Assembly: GCA_934320895.1 (NCBI GenBank)
Contig: CAKRFY010000020.1
Span: 1 to 49,764 of the forward strand
Length of the DNA stretch: 49,764 nucleotides
Reading direction: 5' to 3'
Origin: an uncultured Lachnospiraceae bacterium
GTDB lineage: Bacteria; Bacillota; Clostridia; Lachnospirales; Lachnospiraceae
How positions within the stretch are numbered: position 1 is the first letter of the stretch; each line of letters opens with the position of its first letter. A program made the position numbers and the translations under genes. Below are positions 35,261-45,230 of the stretch, one piece after another. The notes beneath the pieces were generated by a model. That model had not been told where the DNA came from. It saw only the letters and a list, made by a program, of their open reading frames with translations, and did no database searches.

Positions 35261-35289
35261 ATATTACGCCCTATAAAATAGGGTGTCAA
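35261..35289 (-). promoter_or_regulatory. toxin-antitoxin promoter with operator in the spacer
   Basis: On the minus strand TTGACA (35284-35289), a 17-base spacer and TAATAT (35261-35266). The spacer contains the palindrome CCCTATAAAATAGGG (35269-35283), the expected place for autorepression by the HTH antitoxin. The -10 lies about 30 bases before the toxin start. Confidence 0.75.
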
Positions 35290-35297
35290 TCAGTATT

Positions 35298-36689
35298 TTA
35301 CACCACCAAATTCGTGATCCACACACCTTTTTTAACAAGAATATACCCAAGCACTACCTTGATTATGTCCGCACTCTGCACGATTATATAAATCGTAAGT
35401 ATCGGAAGTGCTGTAAATTTACACAATACAAACGCAAGTGATACAGACACTACCCATGTAAAAATACTGTCAAACAAAAATGTGATTACTGTTTTTCCGC
35501 CTGAGCGAAGTGTAAAATAAAGAACATTCAAAAATCCCTGCAATGGGAAAAACGATGCAGTTATTATGATAAACCACTGACCTAAATGCCTTACTTCCTC
35601 TGAAGTATCATAAAGTTTTGGGAAAAATCCTGAACAGGCAACAAGTATAGCGGTGAGAAATACACAGATTCCCGCCGTAAACCACATAAGTTTATTTGAT
35701 GCCTTTTTAGCCTCCTCAAATTTTGATGCCCCAAGATACTGTCCTGATATTATACCGACCGCATTTCCCATTGCCACAAAGACAACATTTAAAAGATTAC
35801 ATATCGCATTTGATATATTCATTCCCGCAATAACCTGCAAGCCTTTCATTGAATAGCACTGCGTCATAGCAGCTATACCGCCGGACCATAAAAACTCATT
35901 CAAAAATATAGGAAGTCCCTTTATTATGATTATCTTTACCTCACTTATTGAAATCTTAAGCGTCTTATATACCCCTCTTAAAAACTCATATTTTTTAATA
36001 CTAAGATGTGTCCAGATTACAACAACAAGCATTTCAACAAATCTGGCAAGTACAGTCGCTATTGCGGCACCTTCCACCTCAAGTCTCGGAAAACCAAACT
36101 TTCCATATATAAGAAGGTAATTAAAAACTATATCAACAACAACTGACGCTATACCACCTATCATCGGCTTGATACTCTCACCCATCTCTCTTAAGCTTCC
36201 TGCATAAATCTGCGTAAATGCAAACGGAACAAGTCCAATAAGCATTATGTGGAGATAATCAAGTCCTAAGTTAAGAGTTTGTGTTGAATCAATCCCACCA
36301 TCGTTTCCATGCAGATACAGACCTATCATTTTGTCTCCCACAAAAATAAAAGCAACAAGCCCACAGAGCGTAATAGCTGCTGTTATCCATAGCTTCAATC
36401 TGAATACATTCTGATATCCTTTTTTGTTTCCCTGACCAAAATACTGTGCTCCATATATCCCCGGACCTGACAGCCCACCAAATATTGCCAGAAAAAATAC
36501 AAAGACAAGCTGTCCCACTATCGACACCGCCGTCATACTTTCAGTACCAAGGCTTCCAACCATAAGATTATCAACAAGTCCTACCGCATTTGTAATACCA
36601 TTCTGTATCATCATAGGAACAGCAAGCATCATGGCTTTTTTATAAACCGAATTCCCTCTGCTATTTGTTCTTATTTCATTTGTACTCAT
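35298..36689 (-). CDS. MATE family efflux transporter
   Basis: MATE proteins export drugs or cationic compounds using sodium or proton gradients. The 463-residue product has twelve hydrophobic segments in two halves, with the early MMIQNGITNAVGLVDNLMVGSLGTESMTAVSI and the second-half GIISGQYLGASKFEEAKKASNKL motifs. A good AAGGAG site precedes the ATG. It is monocistronic. The substrate cannot be predicted. Confidence 0.92.
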   Translation of the reverse strand: MSTNEIRTNSRGNSVYKKAMMLAVPMMIQNGITNAVGLVDNLMVGSLGTESMTAVSIVGQLVFVFFLAIFGGLSGPGIYGAQYFGQGNKKGYQNVFRLKLWITAAITLCGLVAFIFVGDKMIGLYLHGNDGGIDSTQTLNLGLDYLHIMLIGLVPFAFTQIYAGSLREMGESIKPMIGGIASVVVDIVFNYLLIYGKFGFPRLEVEGAAIATVLARFVEMLVVVIWTHLSIKKYEFLRGVYKTLKISISEVKIIIIKGLPIFLNEFLWSGGIAAMTQCYSMKGLQVIAGMNISNAICNLLNVVFVAMGNAVGIISGQYLGASKFEEAKKASNKLMWFTAGICVFLTAILVACSGFFPKLYDTSEEVRHLGQWFIIITASFFPLQGFLNVLYFTLRSGGKTVITFLFDSIFTWVVSVSLAFVLCKFTALPILTIYIIVQSADIIKVVLGYILVKKGVWITNLVV

Positions 36690-36830
36690 CCGTAAACTCC
36701 TTAAAAATAATATACGATAAATTTTTTCGTGCTATAAAAGACGAGATGAAACTCCTCTCGTCTTTATTTTCCACGTTACCTATTCTACTAACCTTTTATA
36801 TAAATTACAAGCATTATTTAGAGCATTTTA

Positions 36831-37769
36831 TCATATAAAACCTTTATACATATTATATAACATTTGCTCTGTTACTTTTACGGGATTCCCCAGAATATTC
36901 GGATGTTGTGACTCCTTTACAAGTTGTACTAACTTCTTCTCATCAATATCAAACTCTTTAAGATCTGTTCTCAGATTTAATCTATTTTTTAAATCAGCTA
37001 TCCTGTCTGCAAACTGATCTACATCTTTAAATCCAAGTTCCTTTGATAGTATTATAAGACGTTCTGTTTCTTTTCCATGTGCATTTACCCTTAAAAAATA
37101 ATCAAGTGTTAATCCAACCGCTTCACCATGTGATATCCCATAGATATTAGTAAGCGGAAATGAACATGCATGACACACAGTAGTCTTAGGTAGATTAAAT
37201 GCCATTCCCGCCAAAAGTGCTGCCTGAGCCATATTATCTTTTGCCTCTTTATTACCATGCTCAAAATATGATTTTTCAAGCCATGCAAGTGCCAGCTTCA
37301 ATGATTTTATCGCAAACATGTCACATATTGGCTGATGATTTATACTCCAATATGCCTCCAATGCATGTGCAATTGCATCAATCCCTGTTTCAGCTATCAC
37401 CTTTGGTGGCATGCTATCCGTTAATGCCGAATCTGACAATGCATATGCAGCAATGATAAAATCTAATGAATTTTCTTTTGCTAATTCTGCTGCCTTTTCT
37501 ACCTCATCCAATAGTGGATTTACAGATACATCTGAAAATACCGCAGCTATTTTTCCATTGCACAATCCTTTTATTCTCTCACCATCATCTCCTCTCCATA
37601 AATGTTTTCCAGAAATCAGCAATCCTATATTACCACCGATTAATGATATTGCTTCAGGTAATTCCCTTATTGCACCTCTACCACAGATAATCTTAACCGG
37701 CTGCTCATATTTCCACTCATTGTCTTTTATTTCTTTATCCTTACTATACTCAGTCATCTTAACCCTCAT
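36831..37769 (-). pseudogene. Iron-containing alcohol dehydrogenase with internal deletion
   Basis: Family members are about 390 residues; this one is 312. The N terminus is normal (YEQPVKIICGRGAIRELPEAI...), but LDFIIA runs straight into AYALSDSALTDSMPPKVIAETGIDAIAHALEAYWS. The GGGSxxDxAK dinucleotide motif and the TTSGTGSE region, roughly 80 residues, are missing although the frame is kept. The C-terminal metal-binding histidines (IAHALEAYWS, CHACSFPLTNIYGISHGEAVG) remain. Without the cofactor site it should be inactive. It is the last gene of a decayed transport/catabolic cluster; sulfoacetaldehyde or phosphonate-aldehyde reductases are candidate ancestors. Confidence 0.8.
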
Positions 37770-37792
37770 TCTTCCACTTTTTTACTGTCTAT

Positions 37793-38360
37793 TTATCGCA
37801 TTAAGCAGCTTTTCACGAATTTAAAATATCTTTCTGTATATTTAACCTTTTCTGAATGTTCCTCTATAAATTGCTGAGAAAAATCAAGTGAGATCTCTTC
37901 TAAAATTCTCCCAGGCCTTTTTGACAGCACTATCACTCTCGAGCCAAGCATCATTGCCTCATCAACATCATGTGTTATAAAAAATATAGTCTTTCCCGAC
38001 TCCCACCAGATCTTTCTGACAAAATCCTGCATCTGCTCCCTCGTCAATGCATCAAGCGCACTAAATGGCTCATCCATCAAAAGAATATCCGGCTCATTTA
38101 TCAATGCCCTCGCAATTCCAGCTCTCTGCTTCATTCCTCCTGAAAGCTCATAAACCTTTTTGTCAGCAAATTCCTCCAGACCAACCTTTTTTAACATTTT
38201 TAATGTCTTTTGCTCAATCTCACTCTTTGGAAATTTTCTCATCCTGAGACCAAAATTTACATTATTTTTTACCGAAAACCATTCATAAAGATTTGGCTAA
38301 TGCATTATCTGTCTCAAAAAAGTCTTTATGCGTTATTTTAATATCTTTTACTGCAGCCAT
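37793..38360 (-). pseudogene. SsuB/TauB-type ABC ATPase, Walker A lost
   Basis: The start (38360, MAAVKDIKITHKDFFETDNALAK after GGATGGAG) reads like the N terminus of a nitrate/sulfonate/taurine ATPase. It then jumps out of frame to SLYEWFSVKNNVNFGLRMRKFPK, skipping the Walker A and Q-loop start. The remainder from 38242 is intact: LSGGMKQRAGIARALINEPDILLMDEPFSALD and FFITHDVDEAMMLGSRVIVLSKRPG. A deletion of roughly 60-70 codons with a frameshift is inferred. No permease gene is present next to it. Confidence 0.8.
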
Positions 38361-38397
38361 ATGTAACACTCCATCCTTTTTATTCTTTAAGTGCTTT

Positions 38398-39183
38398 CTA
38401 TACAAATTCACCTGTAATATTATCTTTAAACATCTGTAGGTCAGGAGATTTATCAATGCTTCCCTGCTCTTTAAGAAAATCCGCTGTTGCTTTCAGTGTA
38501 TCAGCAAGTTTTCCTTTACTTTCCTTTGTTCCAAGATAATCATCCTTCACCTGTTCATTACCATCAGGATATGAAAAGGTTTTAACCTGAAACTTTGCAT
38601 CATTCTTTGTAATCCCTGCTGTTTTAGCAATTTTTTCAATTGCTTCATCCTGCTTATTTTTGTACTCATCAATTGCAGCTAGTTGGGATTTAACATAATT
38701 TACAACTACCTTTGGATATTTTTTTGCAAAATCTTTTCTTACTGCTGCCACAAGCGTTGAGCCATGATAACTGCGATACATTGAAAATATCTTTGATCTT
38801 CCTGTATAATTTCTCGCCATGTTTATAGCTGCTTCATTAGAATCTGAGCCACCACATGCAAAAAATACCTTTGCCATATTTTCTGGTGCTCTATCAACTA
38901 TCATTTTCGCAAGCTTTGATCTTGGGCCACTCGCTCTTGCCGGAGCCACATATGGTAAAATATCAAGCTGCTTTTTTGCGGCTTCTATCATTTCTTTATT
39001 TCCATACCCAAGATTTACATTTCCAAGCTGGCTACACATATCAGCATAACGCTTTCCGTTATAATCCCAGAAATAAATCCCCTCACCCCGTTCAACAGGA
39101 ATCGTATCAGCATCTCCATTCATCCATGGGTGCTGATTATATTTTTTATCATACAAAAGTACTTCCTCTCTTGATAGTTCCAT
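38398..39183 (-). pseudogene. Aminotransferase fused in frame to an ABC solute-binding protein by deletion
   Basis: Residues 1-145 are the N-terminal half of a class III aminotransferase (MELSREEVLLYDKKYNQHPW...RGEGIYFWDYNGKRYADMCSQLGN...FFACGGSDSNEAAINMAR...YRSYHGST). The PLP-lysine half is absent. From about residue 146 the sequence is the C-terminal part of a TauA/SsuA-like binding protein (VAAVRKDFAKKYPKVVVNYVKSQ...ADTLKATADFLKEQGSID). Neither half can work. The join at GSTL implies a large deletion that removed the rest of the enzyme and the start of the binding protein. The aminotransferase resembles taurine:pyruvate or aminophosphonate types. Confidence 0.82.
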
Positions 39184-39287
39184 TTTTCTATTCTCCTTTC
39201 TTTTTCAATCAAATCTATATTCTCTGATGTTTTCTTAATCTGCATAAAACTTTAACACACGATTTTTCTATTTAAAACAACACTATT

Positions 39288-39301
39288 TGAAAGCGTTTGC
39301 A
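39288..39301 (+). promoter_or_regulatory. CcpA cre-like site
   Basis: TGAAAGCGTTTGCA fits the catabolite-responsive-element consensus TGNAANCGNTNNCA. It lies about 105 bases upstream of the decayed aminotransferase-binding protein locus. The remaining sequence of the gap (39184-39466) shows no gene. Confidence 0.6.
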
Positions 39302-39466
39302 CGATATATAATTTAACGACTGCTTTTAACCACAAATCAGATTAAAATGTATTCAGCAGCACATTTTATATACACATTTTCAACGAATTGTGAAATCGTT
39401 ATCTCAACGTAATCCAGACTGTTTTATGCCATTTTTCCACTCCGTTATCATCTAAACAAGATAAAA

Positions 39467-39505
39467 AAAGAGATGCTTCACTAAACAGTGTTGCATCTCT
39501 CTTTT
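39467..39505 (-). terminator. terminator downstream of tRNA-Gly
   Basis: AGAGATGC (39469-39476) and GCATCTCT (39493-39500) form an 8-bp stem with flanking A/T runs, 30 bases beyond the tRNA 3' end on the minus strand. Confidence 0.6.
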
Positions 39506-39532
39506 AAATTCCATTTTTGAACATAGAAAAAA

Positions 39533-39603
39533 AGCGGGTGATGGGAATCGAACCCACGTATCCAGCTTGGAAGGCTGGTGTTCTACCATTGAACTACACC
39601 CGC
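39533..39603 (-). tRNA. tRNA-Gly (anticodon UCC)
   Basis: On the minus strand a 7-bp acceptor stem GCGGGTG/CACCCGC, a D arm GTTCAATGGTAGAAC, an anticodon arm CCAGC-CTTCCAA-GCTGG with anticodon TCC, and a T arm with TTCGATT are all present, with discriminator U. CCA is not encoded; a T run follows directly. It reads glycine GGA/GGG codons. Confidence 0.97.
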
Positions 39604-39796
39604 GTCAAAGACAAGAATTATTATAGCATACTATCTGAAAAATGCAAGAGGAAATTTGAAATTTTTTAAATTTTTTTATTTTTCTGTGATATACTAAAAA
39701 CATCACTAAGTTTTTCATACACAAAATTCATTCCTAACATAAACTTGTAATGCATAAAAAACAGCACAAAAAACGTGTGCAGAAATGAGGATTACT

Positions 39797-41173
39797 ATGG
39801 AACAGACTGCTAAATATATCAATAAAATCATAAACACACAACAAACATTTTTTAACAGCAATAAAACAAAAGATATCAACTTTAGAAAAAATATGCTCCA
39901 TAAACTGAAAAAAGCAATAAAACATAACGAAAAAAAAATACTTAAAGCACTTTATCACGACCTCGGAAAGTCAAAGGCTGAGTCTTATATGTCTGAAATT
40001 ACAATGGTCTACCATGAAATAGATACAGCACTTTCCCACATTGAGAAATGGAGCAGACCGGTACATGCAGCAGGTACCTTAAGCACATTCCCTGCAAAGA
40101 ATTATATTTACAGTGAGCCATACGGTATAGTCCTTATCCTCGCACCATGGAACTACCCTGTCAATCTGTCACTCTGCCCTCTGGTCGGTGCGATTGCAGC
40201 AGGGAACTGTGCCATTTTAAAATGCTCAAAGAGCAGTCTTATGACCTCGGATTTAGTTCAGGACATTATTAACAGTACATTCAACAATAACTATATATAC
40301 TGCACAGACGCAGATATAGATTACGATTCGGTTCTTAATCAGAAATATGACTATATCTTTTTCACCGGAAGTCCTGCTGTCGGCAAAAAAATAATGAGAC
40401 AGGCAAGCGAAAATCTCACTCCTATTTCGCTTGAACTCGGTGGAAAAAGCCCATGCATAATAGACGAAACTGCCGACCTTAAACTCGCTGCCAGACGAAT
40501 AGCATGGGGTAAATTTTTAAATGCCGGACAAACCTGCATCTCGGTAGATTATGTACTCGTGCACGAAAAAGTTAAAAATACATTTATAAAAGAACTCTAC
40601 AGAGAGATAAAACACCGCTACAATAACGCTGCATTTAACAGCTCTTATCCAAAAATAATAAACAGACACCACTATAACCGCCTGAAAAAACTGCTTGCAT
40701 CAGAAACAAAAGTTATTGGCGGCATCTGCAATGACACTGAACGAAAAATCTCTCCAGCAATTTTACCTGACACAAACTTTAACAGACAGGTAATGCAGGA
40801 AGAAATTTTTGGACCACTGCTGCCAATAATAAGCTACCGTAATTTAAACAATGTGATACAAACTCTGAAAGTCAAAGAAAAACCTCTAGCCTGTTATGTA
40901 TTCACACAAAAAAAAGCCACCGCACATAAGATAATACACGAAGTATCCTATGGCGGAGGCTGTATCAATGATGTCGTTATCCACATCTCAAATCACAATC
41001 TCCCATTTGGAGGAATTGGAAACAGTGGTATGGGTAGCTATCACGGAAATTACAGTTTTGAAACATTTAGTCATAAAAAAAGTATTGTAAAAAGCAACGG
41101 CAAATTTGATATCCCATTCAGATACGCACCATATGGGACACTTAAATACCATCTTTTGAAAAAATTATTGTAA
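39797..41173 (+). CDS. Aldehyde dehydrogenase (NAD(P)-dependent, class 3 type)
   Basis: The 458-residue product is a complete aldehyde dehydrogenase of the compact class that oxidises medium- and long-chain or aromatic aldehydes. It has APWNYPVNL near residue 115, the NAD-binding FTGSPAVGKKIM, the catalytic LELGGKSP glutamate and GQTCIS cysteine, EEIFGPLLPI, and the late PFGGIGNSGMGSYHG motif. It lacks the C-terminal membrane anchor of some relatives, though the tail LLKKLL is hydrophobic. The start at 39797 follows GAGGATT; a longer frame begins at 39785. It converges with the hybrid kinase, overlapping its end by nine bases. Confidence 0.93.
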   Translation: MEQTAKYINKIINTQQTFFNSNKTKDINFRKNMLHKLKKAIKHNEKKILKALYHDLGKSKAESYMSEITMVYHEIDTALSHIEKWSRPVHAAGTLSTFPAKNYIYSEPYGIVLILAPWNYPVNLSLCPLVGAIAAGNCAILKCSKSSLMTSDLVQDIINSTFNNNYIYCTDADIDYDSVLNQKYDYIFFTGSPAVGKKIMRQASENLTPISLELGGKSPCIIDETADLKLAARRIAWGKFLNAGQTCISVDYVLVHEKVKNTFIKELYREIKHRYNNAAFNSSYPKIINRHHYNRLKKLLASETKVIGGICNDTERKISPAILPDTNFNRQVMQEEIFGPLLPIISYRNLNNVIQTLKVKEKPLACYVFTQKKATAHKIIHEVSYGGGCINDVVIHISNHNLPFGGIGNSGMGSYHGNYSFETFSHKKSIVKSNGKFDIPFRYAPYGTLKYHLLKKLL

Positions 41174-43924
41174 AACTTTCTCTTCCGGCAGCCACTTACG
41201 AAGCATCTTGTAAAGATCACCGATAATAATCGGTTTTGTAAGAAAGTCACTCATACCCTTACTTATAAGAACTTCTCTTACTCCCTTCATTGCATCCGCA
41301 GTCAATGCAATGACAGGGAGTTTGTTCTTCTTTTCATCTGCCATTGCACGGATATGCGCAGTTGTCTCTACACCATCCATTCCTGGCATAAAATGATCCA
41401 TAAATATAAGATCATAATCATTCTTATCTATCATTTTAAGAGCATCCTCGCCACTTTCAGCCGTATCAATCTTCATCTTTGTCGGTTCCATAAGAGCCTT
41501 TGCAACCACAAGATTTAATTTAGTATCATCAACAACAAGAATATGTGCTTCCGGCGCAACTACTACCAATACTTCATTCGCCTTTTCGTCCTCTTCCTCA
41601 TATCTGTAATCTTCCAAACGACCGGCTGGTGTCCAATCCTCAATTATAATAGGAAGTGCAAAAGAAAATGTGCTTCCTTTACCATATTCACTTCTTACAC
41701 TTACAACACCATCCATAAGTTCTATAAGCTGCTTACTAATTGCAAGACCCAGACCTGTTCCCTCCTTATGATGGTTAATCTTTGTATCAAGCCTTGTATA
41801 CGCTTTAAATAGCTTAGCAAGGTCTTCCTTTTTAATTCCAATACCATTATCTTTAACTGAAAAATGCAGCATTGCATTTTTATCATCACGTTTCTGTACT
41901 GCTACACGAACTCGGACTTTTCCCTTATCAGAATATTTGATAGCATTTGTACAATAGTTTATCATAACCTGCTTAATTCGAACATAATCACCATACATTC
42001 TCATAGGTATATTTTCTGGAACTTCAAACTCTATATCCAGTTTTCCATTATTCCTCGCCATTGTAATTTCCTTGACATCATTTAAAACTGACAATACATA
42101 AAAACTCTCTGGTACAATATCAAACTTCCCAGACTCAATTTTGGAATAATCAAGAATATCATTTATAAGCGTAAGCAGACCGAAAGCTGATGATTTCACC
42201 ATACTTAGACTCTTCTTAACACTTTCAGACATATCCTCACGAAGTGCAACTTCTGTCATACCAACTATAGCATTCATCGGCGTGCGTATCTCATGTGACA
42301 TGGTTGATAAAAAGTCGCTTTTAGCTCTATTCGCATTTTCAGCATTAATTTTAAGAATATGCGCTGTTAAAGCATTAACCGCCTCTGACAATAAAAATTT
42401 CTCAACCGCTGTATACGGAGTCGTATCATATCTGTCAAAACTTATCGCACCAATATATTTTCCATTTCCAAGCATAGGAATCCATATCTGATTTCCAAGG
42501 ATAACACTAAATATAATATCATCAACGAACTTCTTGTCACCGCTTATTGAAGTGTAAATATCCTTATCGGGATTTATTTCTATATAGCCGTTCTCATCGT
42601 ATGTCTTTGTTGTATTCCTAATCTGCTCAATGCTCATTGAAGAAAAATAATCTTTCAGACAATTTTCTTCCCTGCTGTTCCACTGATGCTCAACATAGCA
42701 TGTCCCACTCGACATATCCGTTTCTACAACGCATATCCTGTCAACACCAAGATACTGACCTATTCTTTCTAACATCTGATTTATTCCATCGACAAGATTT
42801 TCCGAATACTTAACATCCTCCATGACCTCTGCCAAAAATCTGTGACCCTCTGCAAGTTTATCATACTCTTTCTCAGAAAAGTGTTCACTCTCAGCCATGA
42901 CCTTTTCAAAAAGTGAATTTTTGCGTTTATCATTATGGTCGTGATACATATTTTCAATGCGCTGCCGTCTCATACTCATCTGAGCCTGCTTTATTCTTGT
43001 AATATCATGCAGCTTTCCGATAACACTAACCGGAACATCTCCATCTTTTACAATAAAATATTCAACACGGTACCATAACAGCACCAATGTACCGCCCTTA
43101 TTATATGACATATCTATCTCAGCCTGCGTCCCCTCAAAACCATTCTCGTTAAATCCCCTTATAAATCGATCATATAAATCTTTTAATTCCGGATAATCAC
43201 CCATATTATGTGAAAAATTTTTATATTCCACGGACCTGTTTTTTTCATTATTATCCTGATATACTGACCTGTTTGCAACATATCTGTCCTCTTTCGGGTA
43301 ATATTCAAAAACAACATCTTTAGTTTCTTTAACCAACAATTGGTAACGAGCATCCTGTGCCTTTTCTTTCAAATAAGCCTGATGCTGTTCATCAAGCATT
43401 CTTCTCGCCCGTTTCATAATCTGAAAAAGAAAAAGTGCAACTATCATATATTCTAAAGTAAAGCCAATAAGATATGCACTAAAAGTTTCTAAATGTGACC
43501 ATCCAAGATATGTAATCTCAAGTCTTCCAGCAGAATTAAAATATACCGAAATAACCATCACAATATATGAAAAAATTGAACAAAAAAGTGTATAATTTCT
43601 ATCAAAATACAGACAACTGGCAACAGGAACAAGAATAAATGTTATGTAGATACCAATATCATTAAAGCATCCAAACATTCCTATTAAAATTGACAAAACT
43701 ATAGACATATAATATTTCAAAAACTTATCAGGAACCTTTAAAAAATAAAGAATCAATGGAGATATCAATGTTGGAAAACCAATCAACGGTATTGCAAACA
43801 ACAATTTTTCGCTGAAATTAAATACAGCAAAAAAATCCAGCAGTAAAAGACACACCAAAAACATTGTGCAAGCTGCCATTGTGATAGCAATCTGTTTATT
43901 AAGTTTATGTGTATTATAAATCAT
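41165..43924 (-). CDS. Hybrid sensor histidine kinase with receiver domain
   Basis: The 919-residue protein has about six transmembrane helices in the first 190 residues and a PAS-like domain (about 200-310, VVFEYYPKEDRYVANRS...HDITRIKQAQ). A GAF-like domain follows (about 375-535), then a HisKA domain with FLSTMSHEIRTPMNAIVGM (His near 543), an HATPase domain (NAIKYSDKGKV, DNGIGIKKEDLAKLF, EGTGLGLAISKQ) and a C-terminal receiver (ILVVDDTKLNLVVAKAL; Asp near 841 in LIFMDHFMPGMDG). The receiver carries the final phospho-acceptor in this chain; no HPt or output regulator is nearby, so its partner is unknown. Confidence 0.93.
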   Translation of the reverse strand: MIYNTHKLNKQIAITMAACTMFLVCLLLLDFFAVFNFSEKLLFAIPLIGFPTLISPLILYFLKVPDKFLKYYMSIVLSILIGMFGCFNDIGIYITFILVPVASCLYFDRNYTLFCSIFSYIVMVISVYFNSAGRLEITYLGWSHLETFSAYLIGFTLEYMIVALFLFQIMKRARRMLDEQHQAYLKEKAQDARYQLLVKETKDVVFEYYPKEDRYVANRSVYQDNNEKNRSVEYKNFSHNMGDYPELKDLYDRFIRGFNENGFEGTQAEIDMSYNKGGTLVLLWYRVEYFIVKDGDVPVSVIGKLHDITRIKQAQMSMRRQRIENMYHDHNDKRKNSLFEKVMAESEHFSEKEYDKLAEGHRFLAEVMEDVKYSENLVDGINQMLERIGQYLGVDRICVVETDMSSGTCYVEHQWNSREENCLKDYFSSMSIEQIRNTTKTYDENGYIEINPDKDIYTSISGDKKFVDDIIFSVILGNQIWIPMLGNGKYIGAISFDRYDTTPYTAVEKFLLSEAVNALTAHILKINAENANRAKSDFLSTMSHEIRTPMNAIVGMTEVALREDMSESVKKSLSMVKSSAFGLLTLINDILDYSKIESGKFDIVPESFYVLSVLNDVKEITMARNNGKLDIEFEVPENIPMRMYGDYVRIKQVMINYCTNAIKYSDKGKVRVRVAVQKRDDKNAMLHFSVKDNGIGIKKEDLAKLFKAYTRLDTKINHHKEGTGLGLAISKQLIELMDGVVSVRSEYGKGSTFSFALPIIIEDWTPAGRLEDYRYEEEDEKANEVLVVVAPEAHILVVDDTKLNLVVAKALMEPTKMKIDTAESGEDALKMIDKNDYDLIFMDHFMPGMDGVETTAHIRAMADEKKNKLPVIALTADAMKGVREVLISKGMSDFLTKPIIIGDLYKMLRKWLPEEKVLQ

Positions 43925-44016
43925 ATGGACTCCTTCCCATGTAAGTTATATCTATGATTTTATATGAGAATTACATTTATATACTTTTTTCCAATAACTG
44001 TCAATTTTTTATCTAT

Positions 44017-44046
44017 ATTATACATTATTTTATATGAAATAATCAA
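44017..44046 (-). promoter_or_regulatory. hybrid kinase promoter
   Basis: TTGATT (44041-44046), 18-base spacer, TATAAT (44017-44022) on the minus strand, about 90 bases before the kinase start. Confidence 0.6.
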
Positions 44047-44078
44047 TAATTGAACTAAATGAAGCGTTATTTCAAACA

Positions 44079-44123
44079 AAAAAATAAACCACAGAATATG
44101 CGATAAAATCACATACCCTATGG
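44079..44123 (-). terminator. sulfate transport operon terminator
   Basis: A 15-bp stem with four G-U pairs (44109-44123 with 44089-44103) around a 5-base loop is followed by TTTATTTTTTT on the minus strand, 20 bases after the cysA stop. Confidence 0.85.
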
Positions 44124-44142
44124 CATCTCAACTTTTATATTT

Positions 44143-45228
44143 TTATATCACAACACTCTCATCATTCCTGACAGCCTCATTCACAATCACCTCAACGTTT
44201 CCCTCACTGTCATCAACAAGATATATCTTATGTAAAAACAGATTTACACGCTCACCCTCCTGAATAAGTTCCTGACCTATCTGCCTGTTTGCAATCAAAA
44301 CCTCATTATGAACCCTTATTTTAAGCTCAAGTCCGTTTCCACGAAATGAAACCCTTTCTACAATACCCTCCTCTGTCGTAACAGGGTAAGGATTAAATTC
44401 ATTTTTCTTCCTAACTGTAATAAACTCAGGTCTTATCACCGCCGTTTTTCCATCAGAAGCACCATGAAAACCATTAAATGAAATATAATCTTTTATTAAA
44501 ACAGGTTCACCTAAAAACTGTGCCATAAATGGAGTCTTAGGATTGCTATAAACTTCAACTGGTGTTCCAATCTGTTCAATCCTGCCCTTATTTGTCACAA
44601 TAATCTGATCTGCCACCTCTATCGCTTCATCCTGATCATGTGTTACAAAAATGCTTGTTATCCCAACCCTGTTTATAAGTTCCCTAAGCCATAACCTTAA
44701 CTCCTTACGAACTTTTGCATCGATTGCCGCAAACGGTTCATCAAGTAGAAGAAGATGCGGCTGTATAGCAAGCGCTCTCGCAAATGCGACACGCTGCCTC
44801 TGACCTCCAGAGAGCTGCGTTGGGTATCTCTTTTCAAATCCCTTCAATCCAACAAGTTCAATAAGCTCATACACACGCTCTTTTATCTCCGCCTTGCTTT
44901 TTTTCTGTATCTTAAGACCAAATGCTATATTCTCATACACCGTCTTATACCTAAATAAAGCATAATTCTGAAATACAAAACCAATCCCTCTCTTACTTGC
45001 TGGAATATTATTTACCTGCTCACCATCAATATAGATTTCCCCTGAATCCGCATTTTCAAGACCTGCCAAAATCCTTAGTATTGTTGTTTTTCCGCTCCCA
45101 CTCGGACCTAAAAGACCTATAAGTTTTCCCTTTTCAACAGAAAAACTAACATCATCAGATGCCTTAAAATCTTTAAATTTTTTATTGATATGTTTAAGCT
45201 CGACATACGCTTTCTTATTATCCTGCAT
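44143..45228 (-). CDS. cysA: Sulfate/thiosulfate ABC transporter ATP-binding protein
   Basis: CysA powers sulfate or thiosulfate import. The 361-residue product has Walker A GLLGPSGSGKTT (about 33-44), signature LSGGQRQRVAFARALA, Walker B LLLLDEPFAAIDAKVR, H-loop VTHDQDEA, and a C-terminal regulatory TOBE-like part (VIRPEFITVRKK...VERVSFRGNGLELKIRV) matching CysA. It is the last gene of the four-gene operon, two bases after cysW, and is followed by a strong terminator. Confidence 0.95.
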   Translation of the reverse strand: MQDNKKAYVELKHINKKFKDFKASDDVSFSVEKGKLIGLLGPSGSGKTTILRILAGLENADSGEIYIDGEQVNNIPASKRGIGFVFQNYALFRYKTVYENIAFGLKIQKKSKAEIKERVYELIELVGLKGFEKRYPTQLSGGQRQRVAFARALAIQPHLLLLDEPFAAIDAKVRKELRLWLRELINRVGITSIFVTHDQDEAIEVADQIIVTNKGRIEQIGTPVEVYSNPKTPFMAQFLGEPVLIKDYISFNGFHGASDGKTAVIRPEFITVRKKNEFNPYPVTTEEGIVERVSFRGNGLELKIRVHNEVLIANRQIGQELIQEGERVNLFLHKIYLVDDSEGNVEVIVNEAVRNDESVVI

Positions 45229-45230
45229 AC

